From Candidatus Litorirhabdus singularis (GTDB lineage: Bacteria; Pseudomonadota; Gammaproteobacteria; Pseudomonadales; Halieaceae): a DNA stretch of 64,000 nucleotides. The DNA lies in NCBI RefSeq assembly GCF_026262625.1, contig NZ_SHNN01000005.1, positions 62,001-126,000 on the forward strand, read 5' to 3'. The notes below the pieces were generated by a model. It did not search any database and was not told the DNA's origin. It saw only the letters and a list, made by a program, of their open reading frames with translations. This document shows positions 42,761 to 51,545 of this stretch, one piece after another (positions within the stretch are counted from its first letter, which is position 1; every line of letters starts with the position of its first letter). Position numbers and translations under genes: made by a program.

Positions 42761-43861
42761 TTAGACGCTGGCTGCGCCTTCAAGAATGCCAATGGCGCGC
42801 AGGTTGCGATACCACATTTCTACCGGGTGCTCGCGGCAGAAACCGTGGCCTCCCAGCAGTTGCACACCGTCTGTACCAATCTTCATGCCGTGCTCTGCGC
42901 AAAAAACTTTTGCGAGGTAGGCTTGCTCATGAAAATCTTCACCACGTTCAGCGGTGGCTGCAGCGCGCCAGGTCATCAGCCGCATGGCGTCCAGCTCGAT
43001 GGCAATATCAGCAATCATGAAAGCCACTGACTGGCGGTTGGTGATGGGCTCACCAAAGGCTTCGCGCTCATTACAGTATTCGACCACGTAATCCAGTACC
43101 GCCTGCCCGGTGCCAACGGCCAGTGCACAGATGCCGATGCGGGAAAGATCCACAAAACGTTGTAAATCGAAGCTCTCGCCGAGTCGAGCGTCGGCGTCCA
43201 CGCGTACGTCGGTGAACGTCAGCGTGGCTAGCTCCAGTGTTCGTAAACCCATATTGCGCTCTGCGGTGCTGGCCAGACCGTTAGCATCGCCCGCAACAAT
43301 AAAAGCGGCAGGGCCCTCGCCTTCCAATTCAGCGATAACCATAATCAGTTCAGCGCTGGCTCCCAGCGGTACCATGCTCTTGACGCCGTTAATAACGTAG
43401 CTGTCACCGTCCCGGCTCGCCGCAGTGTGCAATTGGGTGGGTTCGAACGTGGCGCGCGGCTCGGTAAAGGCAATGGTGGCCGCTGCGAAGGTTTCACCGC
43501 AGAATAGCGGGAGATATTTTTCCTGTTGGGCCTGGTTACCCTGATCTATCAGCGTGTTCACAAAAGCCAGCGGTGTAATGCTGCCCAGTGCCATTCCCAT
43601 ATCGCCGGTGGCGAGATCTTCTGCATTGAGGGCGTTGGAAATGGGGGAGCGCGCGACACCGGCGCCGCCCAGGGCTTCGGGAATTGGCATCAGAGCCAGT
43701 CCCAGTTCCAGGCTGCGCTCGAAAAAATCAGCCGGTGTTGCTGCGGCTTCATCTGAGTCACGGGCGACGGCGGTCATTTCTGCAGCGGCAAAGCGTTGCA
43801 CCGACTCGCGGGTCATGCGCTGTTCGTCAGTTAGCGTTAGGTCAAACAATAGCTCACTCAT
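42761..43861 (-). CDS. Acyl-CoA dehydrogenase (366 residues)
   Basis: This acyl-CoA dehydrogenase has N-terminal MTRESVQRFAAAEMTAVARD, AAATIAFTEPRATFEPTQLH in the middle domain, DSYVINGVKSMVPLGASAEL and a C-terminal QLLGGHGFCREHPVEMWYRN followed by AIGILEGAASV, where the Glu matches the catalytic base position. It is the first gene of a two-gene operon whose operator lies about 90 bp upstream. GGAGACAG precedes the ATG. With the following gene it forms a putative dehydrogenase pair, separate from that of 20991-23324. Both members here keep a catalytic Glu. Confidence 0.9.
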   Translation of the reverse strand: MSELLFDLTLTDEQRMTRESVQRFAAAEMTAVARDSDEAAATPADFFERSLELGLALMPIPEALGGAGVARSPISNALNAEDLATGDMGMALGSITPLAFVNTLIDQGNQAQQEKYLPLFCGETFAAATIAFTEPRATFEPTQLHTAASRDGDSYVINGVKSMVPLGASAELIMVIAELEGEGPAAFIVAGDANGLASTAERNMGLRTLELATLTFTDVRVDADARLGESFDLQRFVDLSRIGICALAVGTGQAVLDYVVEYCNEREAFGEPITNRQSVAFMIADIAIELDAMRLMTWRAAATAERGEDFHEQAYLAKVFCAEHGMKIGTDGVQLLGGHGFCREHPVEMWYRNLRAIGILEGAASV

Positions 43862-43948
43862 ATCTGTCTCCTGTGAGTGCCAATGTATTAGGGGTCAACA
43901 TCGGAAGGTAGCATAGCTCCCGCATGAAATATACCTTAAAGAATTTAA

Positions 43949-43967
43949 TTTGAACATCGAGTATGTT
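43949..43967 (-). promoter_or_regulatory. Operator of the shared beta-oxidation type, third copy
   Basis: Read on the minus strand this is AACATACTCGATGTTCAAA, which matches AACATACTGTATGTTCAAA (20906-20924) at 17 of 19 bases. It lies about 90 bp upstream of the dehydrogenase start, consistent with the same repressor acting on this operon. A -35 element comparable to the other two copies is not obvious. Confidence 0.7.
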
Positions 43968-44023
43968 AACGGTTCGGCAGCAAAGCGACTTCTAATTGAA
44001 GTGTGCGTTGGCGCCTAATCTGG

Positions 44024-44052
44024 TTGCCTCTGCTGCGCCTATGGCGTAAAAT
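44024..44052 (+). promoter_or_regulatory. Sigma-70 promoter of carAB
   Basis: TTGCCT (44024-44029), a 17-base spacer and TAAAAT (44047-44052) lie about 190 bp upstream of the carA start. The transcript would begin near 44059 and carry a long leader with a tiny ORF and an intrinsic terminator. Confidence 0.65.
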
Positions 44053-44067
44053 CTCGCGCCAGAATTA

Positions 44068-44118
44068 ATGAGTCTGGTGCGGTGCCGGGCTCCTGTTTCG
44101 GTGCTCAATTCAGTGTAG
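44068..44118 (+). CDS. Possible 16-residue leader peptide of carAB
   Basis: ATG at 44068 opens a 17-codon frame (MSLVRCRAPVSVLNSV) ending at TAG 44116-44118, 13 bases before the base of the leader terminator hairpin. This spacing resembles attenuator leader peptides, where the ribosome position governs terminator folding, as in pyrBI control. No good Shine-Dalgarno is visible and the composition gives no codon-specific clue, so it may be chance. Confidence 0.35.
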   Translation: MSLVRCRAPVSVLNSV

Positions 44119-44131
44119 ATATATTCGATAG

Positions 44132-44162
44132 AAAGCGGGGTGTAGATCACTTCGCTTTTTTT
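44132..44162 (+). terminator. Intrinsic terminator/attenuator in the carAB leader
   Basis: The 11-bp stem AAAGCGGGGTG/CACTTCGCTTT (two G-U pairs) around TAGAT runs into a seven-T stretch (44156-44162), about 85 bp before the carA start. A second hairpin, CGCCAGC/GCTGGCG with loop TCT (44166-44182), follows. A terminator inside an operon leader points to transcriptional attenuation by pyrimidine or arginine supply. Confidence 0.7.
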
Positions 44163-44246
44163 GCGCGCCAGCTCTGCTGGCGTGAGTATTATCGACACAG
44201 AGTGATGTAGCCGCAGGCAGTTTATCTGGCAGACGAGGAGGTGTGC

Positions 44247-45377
44247 TTGAGCAGTCCAGCCATATTGGCCCTTGAAGATGGCACGATTTTCAATGGTTTG
44301 GCGATAGGAACGGATGGCGTCTCTGTTGGCGAGGTGGTATTCAATACCGCCATGACCGGCTATCAGGAAATTTTAACTGATCCATCCTACGCCCGTCAGA
44401 TCGTGACTCTGACATACCCCCACATCGGCAATACCGGCACCACGCCGGAGGACGCAGAGTCAAATGGGGTTCAGGCCGCGGGTTTGGTCATTCGTGACTT
44501 GCCGTTGATGGCCAGTAACTATCGCAACACGCAGTCGCTCAGTGATTATCTGAAAGCGAATGGTGTGGTTGCCATAGCGGATATTGATACCCGGCGTCTT
44601 ACTCGCCTTCTGCGTGAGAAAGGTTCCCTCAGCGGCTGTGTAATGGCAGGGGCCGGTATTGATGCCGATGTCGCATTGGCCAAAGCGCGCGAGTTCGGTG
44701 GACTTGAAGGTCTGGATTTGGCGCGTGAAGTTTCCACCACGGAATCCTATGAGTGGCTGCAGGGTAGTTGGGTATTTGGTGAGGGGCATCCAGATTTCAG
44801 CGCTACTGAACTGCCGTTGCATGTGGTCGCTTACGACTTTGGCGTAAAGCGTAACATTCTGCGCATGCTGGTCGATCGTGGTTGCCGCCTGACCGTGGTG
44901 CCAGCGCAGACTCCAGCAGCTGAGGTATTGGCCCTGCAACCGGACGGTATCTTTTTGTCGAATGGTCCAGGTGACCCCGAGCCCTGTGATTATGCGATAG
45001 CGGCTATTACGGAAATATTGAAGACCGATATACCGGTCTTTGGTATCTGTCTGGGTCATCAGTTGCTGGCACTCGCGAGCGGCGCGACCACTATGAAAAT
45101 GAAATTTGGACACCACGGTGCCAACCACCCGGTGCAGAATCTGGACGATGGTACGGTGCTGATTACCAGCCAGAACCACGGTTTTGCGGTTGACGATAGC
45201 GCGCTGCCGGCGACCTTGCGGGTGACCCATAAATCTCTGTTTGATGGAACTCTGCAGGGGATTCATCGAACCGATAAGCCCGCGTTCAGCTTTCAGGGTC
45301 ACCCTGAAGCCAGCCCGGGGCCGCATGACGCAGCCCCCTTGTTTGATCATTTTCTGGAACTTATGCAGCATGCCTAA
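44247..45377 (+). CDS. carA: Carbamoyl-phosphate synthase small subunit
   Basis: The protein is 376 residues from TTG at 44247, chosen because GAGGAGG ends 5 bases upstream; GTG at 44241 is an alternative. It hydrolyses glutamine and passes ammonia to CarB for carbamoyl phosphate, the precursor of pyrimidines and arginine. It shows [19 protein letters not shown] at the start, [18 protein letters not shown], and the class I amidotransferase triad: Cys in [15 protein letters not shown] near 268, with His and Glu in [13 protein letters not shown]. The usual gammaproteobacterial neighbour dapB is not upstream; a fatty-acid gene block lies there instead. It overlaps carB by 8 bp. Confidence 0.97.
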   Translation: MSSPAILALEDGTIFNGLAIGTDGVSVGEVVFNTAMTGYQEILTDPSYARQIVTLTYPHIGNTGTTPEDAESNGVQAAGLVIRDLPLMASNYRNTQSLSDYLKANGVVAIADIDTRRLTRLLREKGSLSGCVMAGAGIDADVALAKAREFGGLEGLDLAREVSTTESYEWLQGSWVFGEGHPDFSATELPLHVVAYDFGVKRNILRMLVDRGCRLTVVPAQTPAAEVLALQPDGIFLSNGPGDPEPCDYAIAAITEILKTDIPVFGICLGHQLLALASGATTMKMKFGHHGANHPVQNLDDGTVLITSQNHGFAVDDSALPATLRVTHKSLFDGTLQGIHRTDKPAFSFQGHPEASPGPHDAAPLFDHFLELMQHA

Positions 45378-48300
45378 ACGCACGGACCTGAAAAGTATTC
45401 TAATACTCGGCGCCGGCCCCATTGTGATAGGCCAGGCCTGCGAATTCGACTATTCCGGGGCACAGGCCTGTAAGGCACTGCGCGAAGAGGGGTACCGGGT
45501 AATCCTGGTCAACTCTAACCCGGCTACCATCATGACCGATCCAGTGATGGCAGATGCTACCTATATAGAACCGGTCGAATGGCGCACGGTTGCCAATATT
45601 ATCCGAGAGGAGCGTCCCGATGCGCTACTGCCGACCATGGGTGGTCAGACCGCACTCAACTGTGCTCTCGACCTTGCGCGAGAAGGCGTCCTGGAAGAGT
45701 ATGGGGTAGAACTGATCGGTGCCAGTAAAGACGCGATTGATAAGGCCGAAGACCGCCAACTGTTTGACCAGGCAATGAAGCGTATTGGTCTGGAGACGCC
45801 GAATTCAGCGCTGGCCCACAGCATGGAAGAAGCCACGCAGGTACTGGCGCAGCTCGGTTTTCCCTGCATTATCCGTCCGTCCTTCACGATGGGTGGCTCC
45901 GGCGGCGGTATTGCTTATAACCGCGATGAATTCGAAGAAATCTGCGCTCGCGGGCTCGATCTGTCTCCCACCAATGAATTATTGATCGACGAGTCCTTGA
46001 TTGGGTGGAAGGAATTTGAGATGGAGGTCGTTCGGGACAAGAACGACAACTGCATCATCGTTTGTGCCATCGAGAACTTTGACGCCATGGGCGTGCACAC
46101 GGGCGACTCGATTACTGTCGCACCGGCGCAAACCTTGACCGACAAGGAATACCAGATTATGCGCAACGCCTCGCTGGCGGTATTGCGTGAGATTGGTGTA
46201 GAGACTGGCGGTTCCAATGTGCAGTTTGGGCAGGATCCCAAAACAGGACGCATGGTGGTCATTGAAATGAACCCACGTGTATCGCGATCATCGGCGCTGG
46301 CGTCTAAGGCCACTGGTTTTCCGATAGCCCGAGTTGCAGCAAAGTTGGCCATCGGTTATACGCTGGATGAGCTGCAGAATGAAATCACTGGTGGTGCTAC
46401 GCCTGCGTCCTTCGAGCCGAGTATCGACTACGTGGTCACCAAAATTCCCCGTTTCGCTTTTGAGAAGTTCCCTGGCGCGGATAATCGACTGACCACCCAG
46501 ATGAAATCTGTGGGTGAGGTGATGGCGATTGGGCGTACCTTTCAGGAATCGTTGCAGAAGGCACTGCGTGGGCTCGAGGTCGATAGTTCCGGCTTTGAGC
46601 ATATGATAGATGTTGAAGATGCTGACGCACGGGCTTTGCTGATCAAAGAACTGAGTAACCCGACGCCCGACCGTATCTGGTATCTGGGTGACGCCTTCCG
46701 CGCCGGCATGGACCTTGAGGAAATTTACCGTCACTCCGGGGTAGACCCCTGGTTCCTGGTGCAAATTCAGGACCTGATCAGTACCGAAGACAGTCTCAAG
46801 CGTATTGAGTTGGCAGAATTGGACCATGACGCTATGTATCGGCTCAAGCGCAAGGGTTTCGCCGACAAGCGCTTGGCGGTGCTGCTGGGTGTGAGTGAGA
46901 GTGAGGTGCGCAAGCAGCGACTGTCAGTGGGCGTTAAACCGGTCTTCAAACGGGTCGATACCTGCGCTGCTGAATTTGCCTCTGATACAGCTTATATGTA
47001 TTCCACCTACGACGAAGAGTGCGAGGCGGCGCCCACAGATCGCGACAAGATACTGGTATTGGGTGGCGGCCCGAACCGTATCGGTCAGGGTATTGAGTTT
47101 GATTACTGCTGTGTGCATGCCGCTTTGGCTATGCGTGAGGATGGCTATGAGGCCATCATGGTCAACTGCAACCCGGAAACAGTATCTACCGATTACGACA
47201 CCTCAGACCGCCTCTACTTTGAACCGGTCACCCTGGAAGACGTATTGGCAATTGTAGATCTGGAAAAGCCCAAGGGCGTTATCGTCCAGTTTGGCGGCCA
47301 GACCCCGCTCAAGTTGGCGCGAGCCTTGGAAGCTGAGGGTGTGCCCATCATTGGTACCACGCCGGATGCGATTGATCGCGCCGAAGATCGCGAGCGCTTC
47401 CAACATATGATTGAGAAGCTGGGCTTGAAGCAGCCTTCCAACACCACCGTGCGTAGTACGGAAGAGGCAGTGGCTGCAGCGGCAAAGATAGGCTATCCAC
47501 TGGTGGTAAGGCCTTCCTATGTGCTGGGCGGACGCGCGATGGAAGTTGTCTACCGGGAAGAAGACCTGCTGCGTTATATGCGTGACGCGGTGCAGGCTTC
47601 CGACGACTCTCCCGTATTGCTGGATCGCTTTTTGAACGCCGCGATTGAGATCGATATCGATGCCGTTAGCGATGGCGAAACCGTCGTGATTGGCGCCATC
47701 ATGCAGCACATTGAGCAAGCTGGAGTGCACTCCGGTGACTCAGCCTGTTCGCTGCCGCCCTACAGTCTCGCTGCCGAGGTGCAAGACGAGATGCGCGAGC
47801 AGGTCAAGCAAATGGCGCGGGAGCTTGGTGTCAAAGGCCTGATGAACGTGCAGCTGGCTTGGCAAGATGAAACTATCTACGTGATTGAAGTGAATCCACG
47901 CGCCTCGCGCACGGTGCCGTTTGTTTCTAAATGTATTGGTGTGTCGCTGGCCAAGATCGCTGCGCGTTGTATGGCGGATATATCACTGCAGGATCAGGGT
48001 TTCACTGAAGAAATTGTGCCGCCCTTCTTTAGCGTTAAGGAAGCCGTGTTACCTTTCAATAAATTCCCGGGTGTTGATCCGATTCTCGGACCAGAGATGA
48101 AGTCTACCGGTGAAGTCATGGGGACTGGGGAAACCTTTGAAACCGCTTTTGCCAAAGCGCAGCTGGCGGCGAATAATATAGCCCCGACCAAGGGAGTGGC
48201 GCTGTTAAGTGTGCGCGATGTCGACAAATTTGGCATTGTAGGAGTGGCACGCGACCTTATCACGCTCGGTTTTGAGCTTGTGGCAACCAGTGGTACTGCG

Positions 48301-48591
48301 AATGTCATTGCTGCCGCTGGAATGGAAGTTCGCACGGTCAATAAAGTGCAGGAAGGGCGCCCGCATATCGTCGATATTATTAAAAATGATGAAGTAGATC
48401 TGATTGTGAATACCACCGAAGGGCGGCGCGCGATTGAGGACTCCTCTGCGATTCGCAGCAATGCTGAGTCGCATCGGGTGTACTACACCACCACATTGGC
48501 GGCGGCTGAAGCACTTTGTGGGTCGCTGCTATCAGACGATGATTTGCAGGTAAGACGGCTGCAAGATTTACACAGGAGTATCGTCGCATGA
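45370..48591 (+). CDS. carB: Carbamoyl-phosphate synthase large subunit
   Basis: The protein is 1073 residues from ATG at 45370, the same length as E. coli CarB; the longer open frame overlaps carA and is not real. It has two homologous halves. The carboxyphosphate half (1-400) has [22 protein letters not shown] and the ATP-grasp [10 protein letters not shown] loop. Then come an oligomerisation region (400-550), the carbamoyl-phosphate half starting [20 protein letters not shown], and a C-terminal MGS-like allosteric domain (about 935-1073) that in relatives binds UMP or ornithine. The stop overlaps greA by 4 bp (ATGA). Confidence 0.98.
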   Translation: MPKRTDLKSILILGAGPIVIGQACEFDYSGAQACKALREEGYRVILVNSNPATIMTDPVMADATYIEPVEWRTVANIIREERPDALLPTMGGQTALNCALDLAREGVLEEYGVELIGASKDAIDKAEDRQLFDQAMKRIGLETPNSALAHSMEEATQVLAQLGFPCIIRPSFTMGGSGGGIAYNRDEFEEICARGLDLSPTNELLIDESLIGWKEFEMEVVRDKNDNCIIVCAIENFDAMGVHTGDSITVAPAQTLTDKEYQIMRNASLAVLREIGVETGGSNVQFGQDPKTGRMVVIEMNPRVSRSSALASKATGFPIARVAAKLAIGYTLDELQNEITGGATPASFEPSIDYVVTKIPRFAFEKFPGADNRLTTQMKSVGEVMAIGRTFQESLQKALRGLEVDSSGFEHMIDVEDADARALLIKELSNPTPDRIWYLGDAFRAGMDLEEIYRHSGVDPWFLVQIQDLISTEDSLKRIELAELDHDAMYRLKRKGFADKRLAVLLGVSESEVRKQRLSVGVKPVFKRVDTCAAEFASDTAYMYSTYDEECEAAPTDRDKILVLGGGPNRIGQGIEFDYCCVHAALAMREDGYEAIMVNCNPETVSTDYDTSDRLYFEPVTLEDVLAIVDLEKPKGVIVQFGGQTPLKLARALEAEGVPIIGTTPDAIDRAEDRERFQHMIEKLGLKQPSNTTVRSTEEAVAAAAKIGYPLVVRPSYVLGGRAMEVVYREEDLLRYMRDAVQASDDSPVLLDRFLNAAIEIDIDAVSDGETVVIGAIMQHIEQAGVHSGDSACSLPPYSLAAEVQDEMREQVKQMARELGVKGLMNVQLAWQDETIYVIEVNPRASRTVPFVSKCIGVSLAKIAARCMADISLQDQGFTEEIVPPFFSVKEAVLPFNKFPGVDPILGPEMKSTGEVMGTGETFETAFAKAQLAANNIAPTKGVALLSVRDVDKFGIVGVARDLITLGFELVATSGTANVIAAAGMEVRTVNKVQEGRPHIVDIIKNDEVDLIVNTTEGRRAIEDSSAIRSNAESHRVYYTTTLAAAEALCGSLLSDDDLQVRRLQDLHRSIVA

Positions 48592-49064
48592 ATAAGGTTC
48601 CCATGACCGTTGCCGGCGAAGCCGCGTTGCGAGCAGAGCTTGAGCAACTCAAGAAAGTTGATCGACCGCGCATTTCCAAGGCCATCGCGGAGGCTAGAGA
48701 GCACGGCGACCTGAAGGAAAATGCGGAATATCACGCGGCCAGGGACCAACAGAGTTTTGCTGAAGGTCGGGTTATGGATATTGAATCTAAACTTGCCGAA
48801 GCTCAGGTGATTGATGTCACCAAAATACCCCCGACCGGGCGAGTCATTTTTGGCACTACCGTCGATCTGATTAACGTGGAGACCGAGGAAGCGGTGCGCT
48901 ACCGGATCGTGGGAGAGGATGAAGCCGAAGTAAAAAGTAACCGGATATCAGTGACTTCGCCGATTGCCCGCGCCCTCATTGGCAAGGAGGAGGGCGACAC
49001 CGTAATCGTGCGTGCCCCGGGTGGTGATGTTGAATTTGAAATTGATCAAGTGCAGCATATATAA
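48588..49064 (+). CDS. greA: Transcription elongation factor GreA
   Basis: This 158-residue protein rescues backtracked RNA polymerase by stimulating transcript cleavage. The N-terminal coiled coil (about 12-75) carries the acidic tip in [19 protein letters not shown], where the D and E residues coordinate the catalytic Mg. The C-terminal FKBP-like domain contains [13 protein letters not shown] and [18 protein letters not shown]. The length is standard. Its start overlaps carB by 4 bp, so it belongs to the carAB transcript, a conserved arrangement in gammaproteobacteria. Confidence 0.97.
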   Translation: MNKVPMTVAGEAALRAELEQLKKVDRPRISKAIAEAREHGDLKENAEYHAARDQQSFAEGRVMDIESKLAEAQVIDVTKIPPTGRVIFGTTVDLINVETEEAVRYRIVGEDEAEVKSNRISVTSPIARALIGKEEGDTVIVRAPGGDVEFEIDQVQHI

Positions 49065-49073
49065 GCGCGGCGT

Positions 49074-49415
49074 TTAAGCGTTTTGCAATTGGAACAGCTT
49101 CACCTCGGCGAGCGTCAGTTCCGCTATCAGCCGCACGATAATTGCATGATTAGCCTCCTGTATCACGGCGAGGTTGTTGTCTATTTGTACGTGTAGGTCC
49201 TCAGCATCCGATTCCGAGACAGACTCCGGCAGGTTCAGCGCGAAGTTATAGTTCTCGGCACTGACAACTCGCTGGTAGATTTCCATGACTGTGGCTGCGG
49301 CAAATTCCTGTAGGTCGGCGTCGGCGCCGTTCTGCTCCAGTAAATCCCTGATCTGATCTTGCAAAAACGTAAGGCCTTGTATCCGAGTACTGGGAAAATC
49401 GAGAATCTTGGCCAT
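49074..49415 (-). CDS. Hypothetical conserved-looking small protein
   Basis: The protein is 113 residues from ATG at 49413-49415, with AGGTG 7 bases upstream; GTG at 49424 is an alternative. I do not recognise a family. The sequence is acidic and mostly helical (LQEFAAATVMEIYQRVVSAE, then AVIQEANHAIIVRLIAEL), with no signal peptide or transmembrane segment and no cysteines, so it is probably a soluble, perhaps oligomeric, cytoplasmic protein. It lies convergent with greA, only 9 bp away, and downstream of the nuclease-like gene on the same strand. Function unknown. Confidence 0.65.
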   Translation of the reverse strand: MAKILDFPSTRIQGLTFLQDQIRDLLEQNGADADLQEFAAATVMEIYQRVVSAENYNFALNLPESVSESDAEDLHVQIDNNLAVIQEANHAIIVRLIAELTLAEVKLFQLQNA

Positions 49416-49470
49416 GCGAGGCACCTATCTTGGGTTAATGCGGGCTGCGGGTCTGCACCTACGGCTCATT

Positions 49471-50232
49471 CTAAATGTTGAGCGCGCTGGGATTGCTGAA
49501 ACTGGCGCATAGCGCCGCGTGATCCGACAGACGGCGCCAGATGCCACCGCGCAGAGCACGGGCAGACTCCAGTTGCAGGCCGCGAAAGTAGATGCGGTCC
49601 ATCCGCAGCACTGGCAAGGCAGCGGGAAAGCTCCTTACGGGGCGTCCTCTCAGTTCACTGAAAACTTCATTGAAACCCAGTTCCTGGCGCATCATGTTGT
49701 CACCACGAAGGCGCCAGTCATTGAAGTCGCCAGCGACGATGACCGGTTCGTGCGGCTTACAATTTTTTTCTATGACTTCCTGCAAACGCTTCATCTGATA
49801 GGCCCGCTCTGACCCTAGTAGCCCAAGGTGAACGCAAATCAGCGTCAGGCTATTGCCAAGGCGTCCGCACAGCAGTCCGCGTTGAGAGAATTGCCAGCGA
49901 CTAATATTGTGGTTCTGGTATTCAGTAAAAGGGATTTTGCTGAGTATGGCGTTGCCATGATGGCCCTCGGCAACGATGGCGTTTTTACCATAGGCGTAGT
50001 GGGGCCAGGCACTATCGGCAAGAAACTCAAATTGCGTCGCGGTTTCCGCATCCTGCGCGCTGCCATAGCGGATTTGATGCCCCACCACCTCTTGTAAGAA
50101 GCAGATATCGGCACCAACGCTGCGGATAGCCTCGCGCATATCATGCAGTAAAAACTGGCGGTTGCCGGCGCTGAATCCCTTGTGGATGTTATAGGAACAG
50201 ATGGTGAAGCTTGGGCTGCTTGGTTCAGACAT
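49471..50232 (-). CDS. Endonuclease/exonuclease/phosphatase-family hydrolase
   Basis: The protein is 253 residues from ATG at 50230-50232; an in-frame GTG two codons earlier is possible. EEP-family motifs are in order: ICSYNIHKG near 12, FLQEV near 46 (metal-binding Glu), HGNAILSKIPF, LICVHLGLLG near 134, VAGDFNDWR near 168 and the terminal LSDHAALCASF with the catalytic His. Members include nucleases, sphingomyelinase-like and inositol phosphatase-like enzymes; the specific substrate is not evident. No signal peptide is seen, so it is cytoplasmic. It lies between greA and yhbY, interrupting the usual spacing. Confidence 0.85.
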   Translation of the reverse strand: MSEPSSPSFTICSYNIHKGFSAGNRQFLLHDMREAIRSVGADICFLQEVVGHQIRYGSAQDAETATQFEFLADSAWPHYAYGKNAIVAEGHHGNAILSKIPFTEYQNHNISRWQFSQRGLLCGRLGNSLTLICVHLGLLGSERAYQMKRLQEVIEKNCKPHEPVIVAGDFNDWRLRGDNMMRQELGFNEVFSELRGRPVRSFPAALPVLRMDRIYFRGLQLESARALRGGIWRRLSDHAALCASFSNPSALNI

Positions 50233-50383
50233 TTTCACCGTACAAGTCTAGCCAAGCTGCGCTGTGATTTAAAGGCGGCGAGCAGATAAATGACGGCGGC
50301 CCGTGTGCCTACTATCGGCTGTCCCAATGACATGTGATGAGCCCCTTAAAAGACATGGCGGGCCAGCACGCTGAGGAGCGAGT

Positions 50384-50683
50384 TTAGCGGATAAGATTAG
50401 ACAGGCGAGGATCGGGCTCACGGCTGCGGCGCAGCAATAAGATGACGCTGCCAATGCTTTGCACCAACTGCGCGCCGGTCTGCTTGCAGATTGCTTCGCT
50501 GAGCTGCTGTCGATCGGCTTTGCCTGGAACCGCGAGTTTGACCTTGATGATCTCGTGGTCAGTCAGCGCGCGTTCCAGCTCCGCCATCACGGTTTCACTT
50601 AAACCTTTGCCGGCCACGGTAACTACGGGTTTTAGCTTATGCCCAATGGCACGCAGCTGTTTGTTGTCTTTTTTCTTACTCAT
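50384..50683 (-). CDS. yhbY: Ribosome assembly RNA-binding protein YhbY
   Basis: This 99-residue protein has the CRS1/YhbY (CRM) domain: LRAIGHKLKPVVTVAGKGLS with the GxxG-type loop, then ALTDHEIIKVKL and QTGAQLVQSIGSVILLLRRS. It binds 23S rRNA during 50S subunit assembly. It is divergent from rlmE with about 100 bp between, the normal gammaproteobacterial arrangement. The length is standard, and a basic start (SKKKDNK) and end support an RNA-binding role. Confidence 0.95.
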   Translation of the reverse strand: MSKKKDNKQLRAIGHKLKPVVTVAGKGLSETVMAELERALTDHEIIKVKLAVPGKADRQQLSEAICKQTGAQLVQSIGSVILLLRRSREPDPRLSNLIR

Positions 50684-50787
50684 TGAGGTCTTATATGCCT
50701 GCGGTCGTATCGTCTAACGTGTGGGCGCGGTATTCTACCCAAGTCCCCAGTGATTAGATAGCAAGGCAGTGAGCAGCAAGCTTAGTC

Positions 50788-51417
50788 ATGGTCAAGAAAA
50801 AGAGCAGTAAAACCAGCAAGAGCTGGTTGAAGGAGCATTTTGATGATCCTTATGTCCAGCGCGCGCAGCGCGAGGGTTATCGCTCGCGTGCCTGCTACAA
50901 ATTGCTGGAACTGAACGAGCGCGACAGGCTGCTGCGCCCCGGAATGACGGTGGTGGACCTGGGCAGCGCCCCTGGCGGCTGGTCACAGGTGTCTGCGCCG
51001 CTGGTGGGGACAAAAGGGCGGGTTATTGCCTCAGATATCCTCGCCATGGATAGTTTGGCCGATGTAGAATTCATTCAGGGCGACTTTACGGAAGAAGTCG
51101 TTTTTGAGCAGATTTTGGCGGCGCTGGATAATCTTCAGGCAGACCTTGTAATTTCAGATATGGCCCCCAATATGAGTGGTATGAACGTGGTTGACCAGCC
51201 GCGCTCGATATACTTGGTGGAGCTGGCGTTGGATTTGGCTTGCCGGGTTCTAAAGCCAGGCGGCGTATTTGTCAGTAAAGTGTTCCATGGAGAGGGATTT
51301 GAAGATGTTATGCGTTCCTGTCGTGACAGCTTTACCAAAGTGCAGACGCGTAAGCCAGCGGCCTCACGCCCGCGTTCTCGTGAAGTCTATATGGTCGCCA
51401 CGGGTTTCAAAGGATAG
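50788..51417 (+). CDS. rlmE: 23S rRNA 2'-O-ribose methyltransferase RlmE (FtsJ/RrmJ)
   Basis: This 209-residue protein methylates U2552 of 23S rRNA in the A-loop using SAM. The first catalytic Lys lies in [19 protein letters not shown], the SAM loop is [14 protein letters not shown], the catalytic Asp is in [13 protein letters not shown], a second Lys is in [14 protein letters not shown], and the Glu is in [11 protein letters not shown], giving the K-D-K-E tetrad. The N-terminus is very basic. It lies upstream of ftsH, as is usual, so co-expression at heat shock is plausible. Confidence 0.97.
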   Translation: MVKKKSSKTSKSWLKEHFDDPYVQRAQREGYRSRACYKLLELNERDRLLRPGMTVVDLGSAPGGWSQVSAPLVGTKGRVIASDILAMDSLADVEFIQGDFTEEVVFEQILAALDNLQADLVISDMAPNMSGMNVVDQPRSIYLVELALDLACRVLKPGGVFVSKVFHGEGFEDVMRSCRDSFTKVQTRKPAASRPRSREVYMVATGFKG

Positions 51418-51479
51418 TGAGTTGGTTAGCATAGGCGGTCGCTGGCGTGGAGCTGATTCGCTATTTGTAGTACATTTGG

Positions 51480-51494
51480 GGTTCATCCTGAACC
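51480..51494. promoter_or_regulatory. Perfect palindrome upstream of ftsH
   Basis: GGTTCA-TCC-TGAACC lies about 50 bp before the ftsH start, and an extra GAACC half-site follows 4 bases later. It may be an operator or part of a short hairpin in the ftsH leader. There is no known match. Confidence 0.35.
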
Positions 51495-51545
51495 ACTTGA
51501 ACCGGATTTTCGTATGAATGGGTGGGAGCAAGAGGGGTTAAGGCC

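Noticed and set aside
43992-44198. Minus-strand 68-codon open frame upstream of carA
   Set aside because: It covers the carAB promoter and attenuator, has no ribosome site and a low-information sequence. The leader explanation is stronger.
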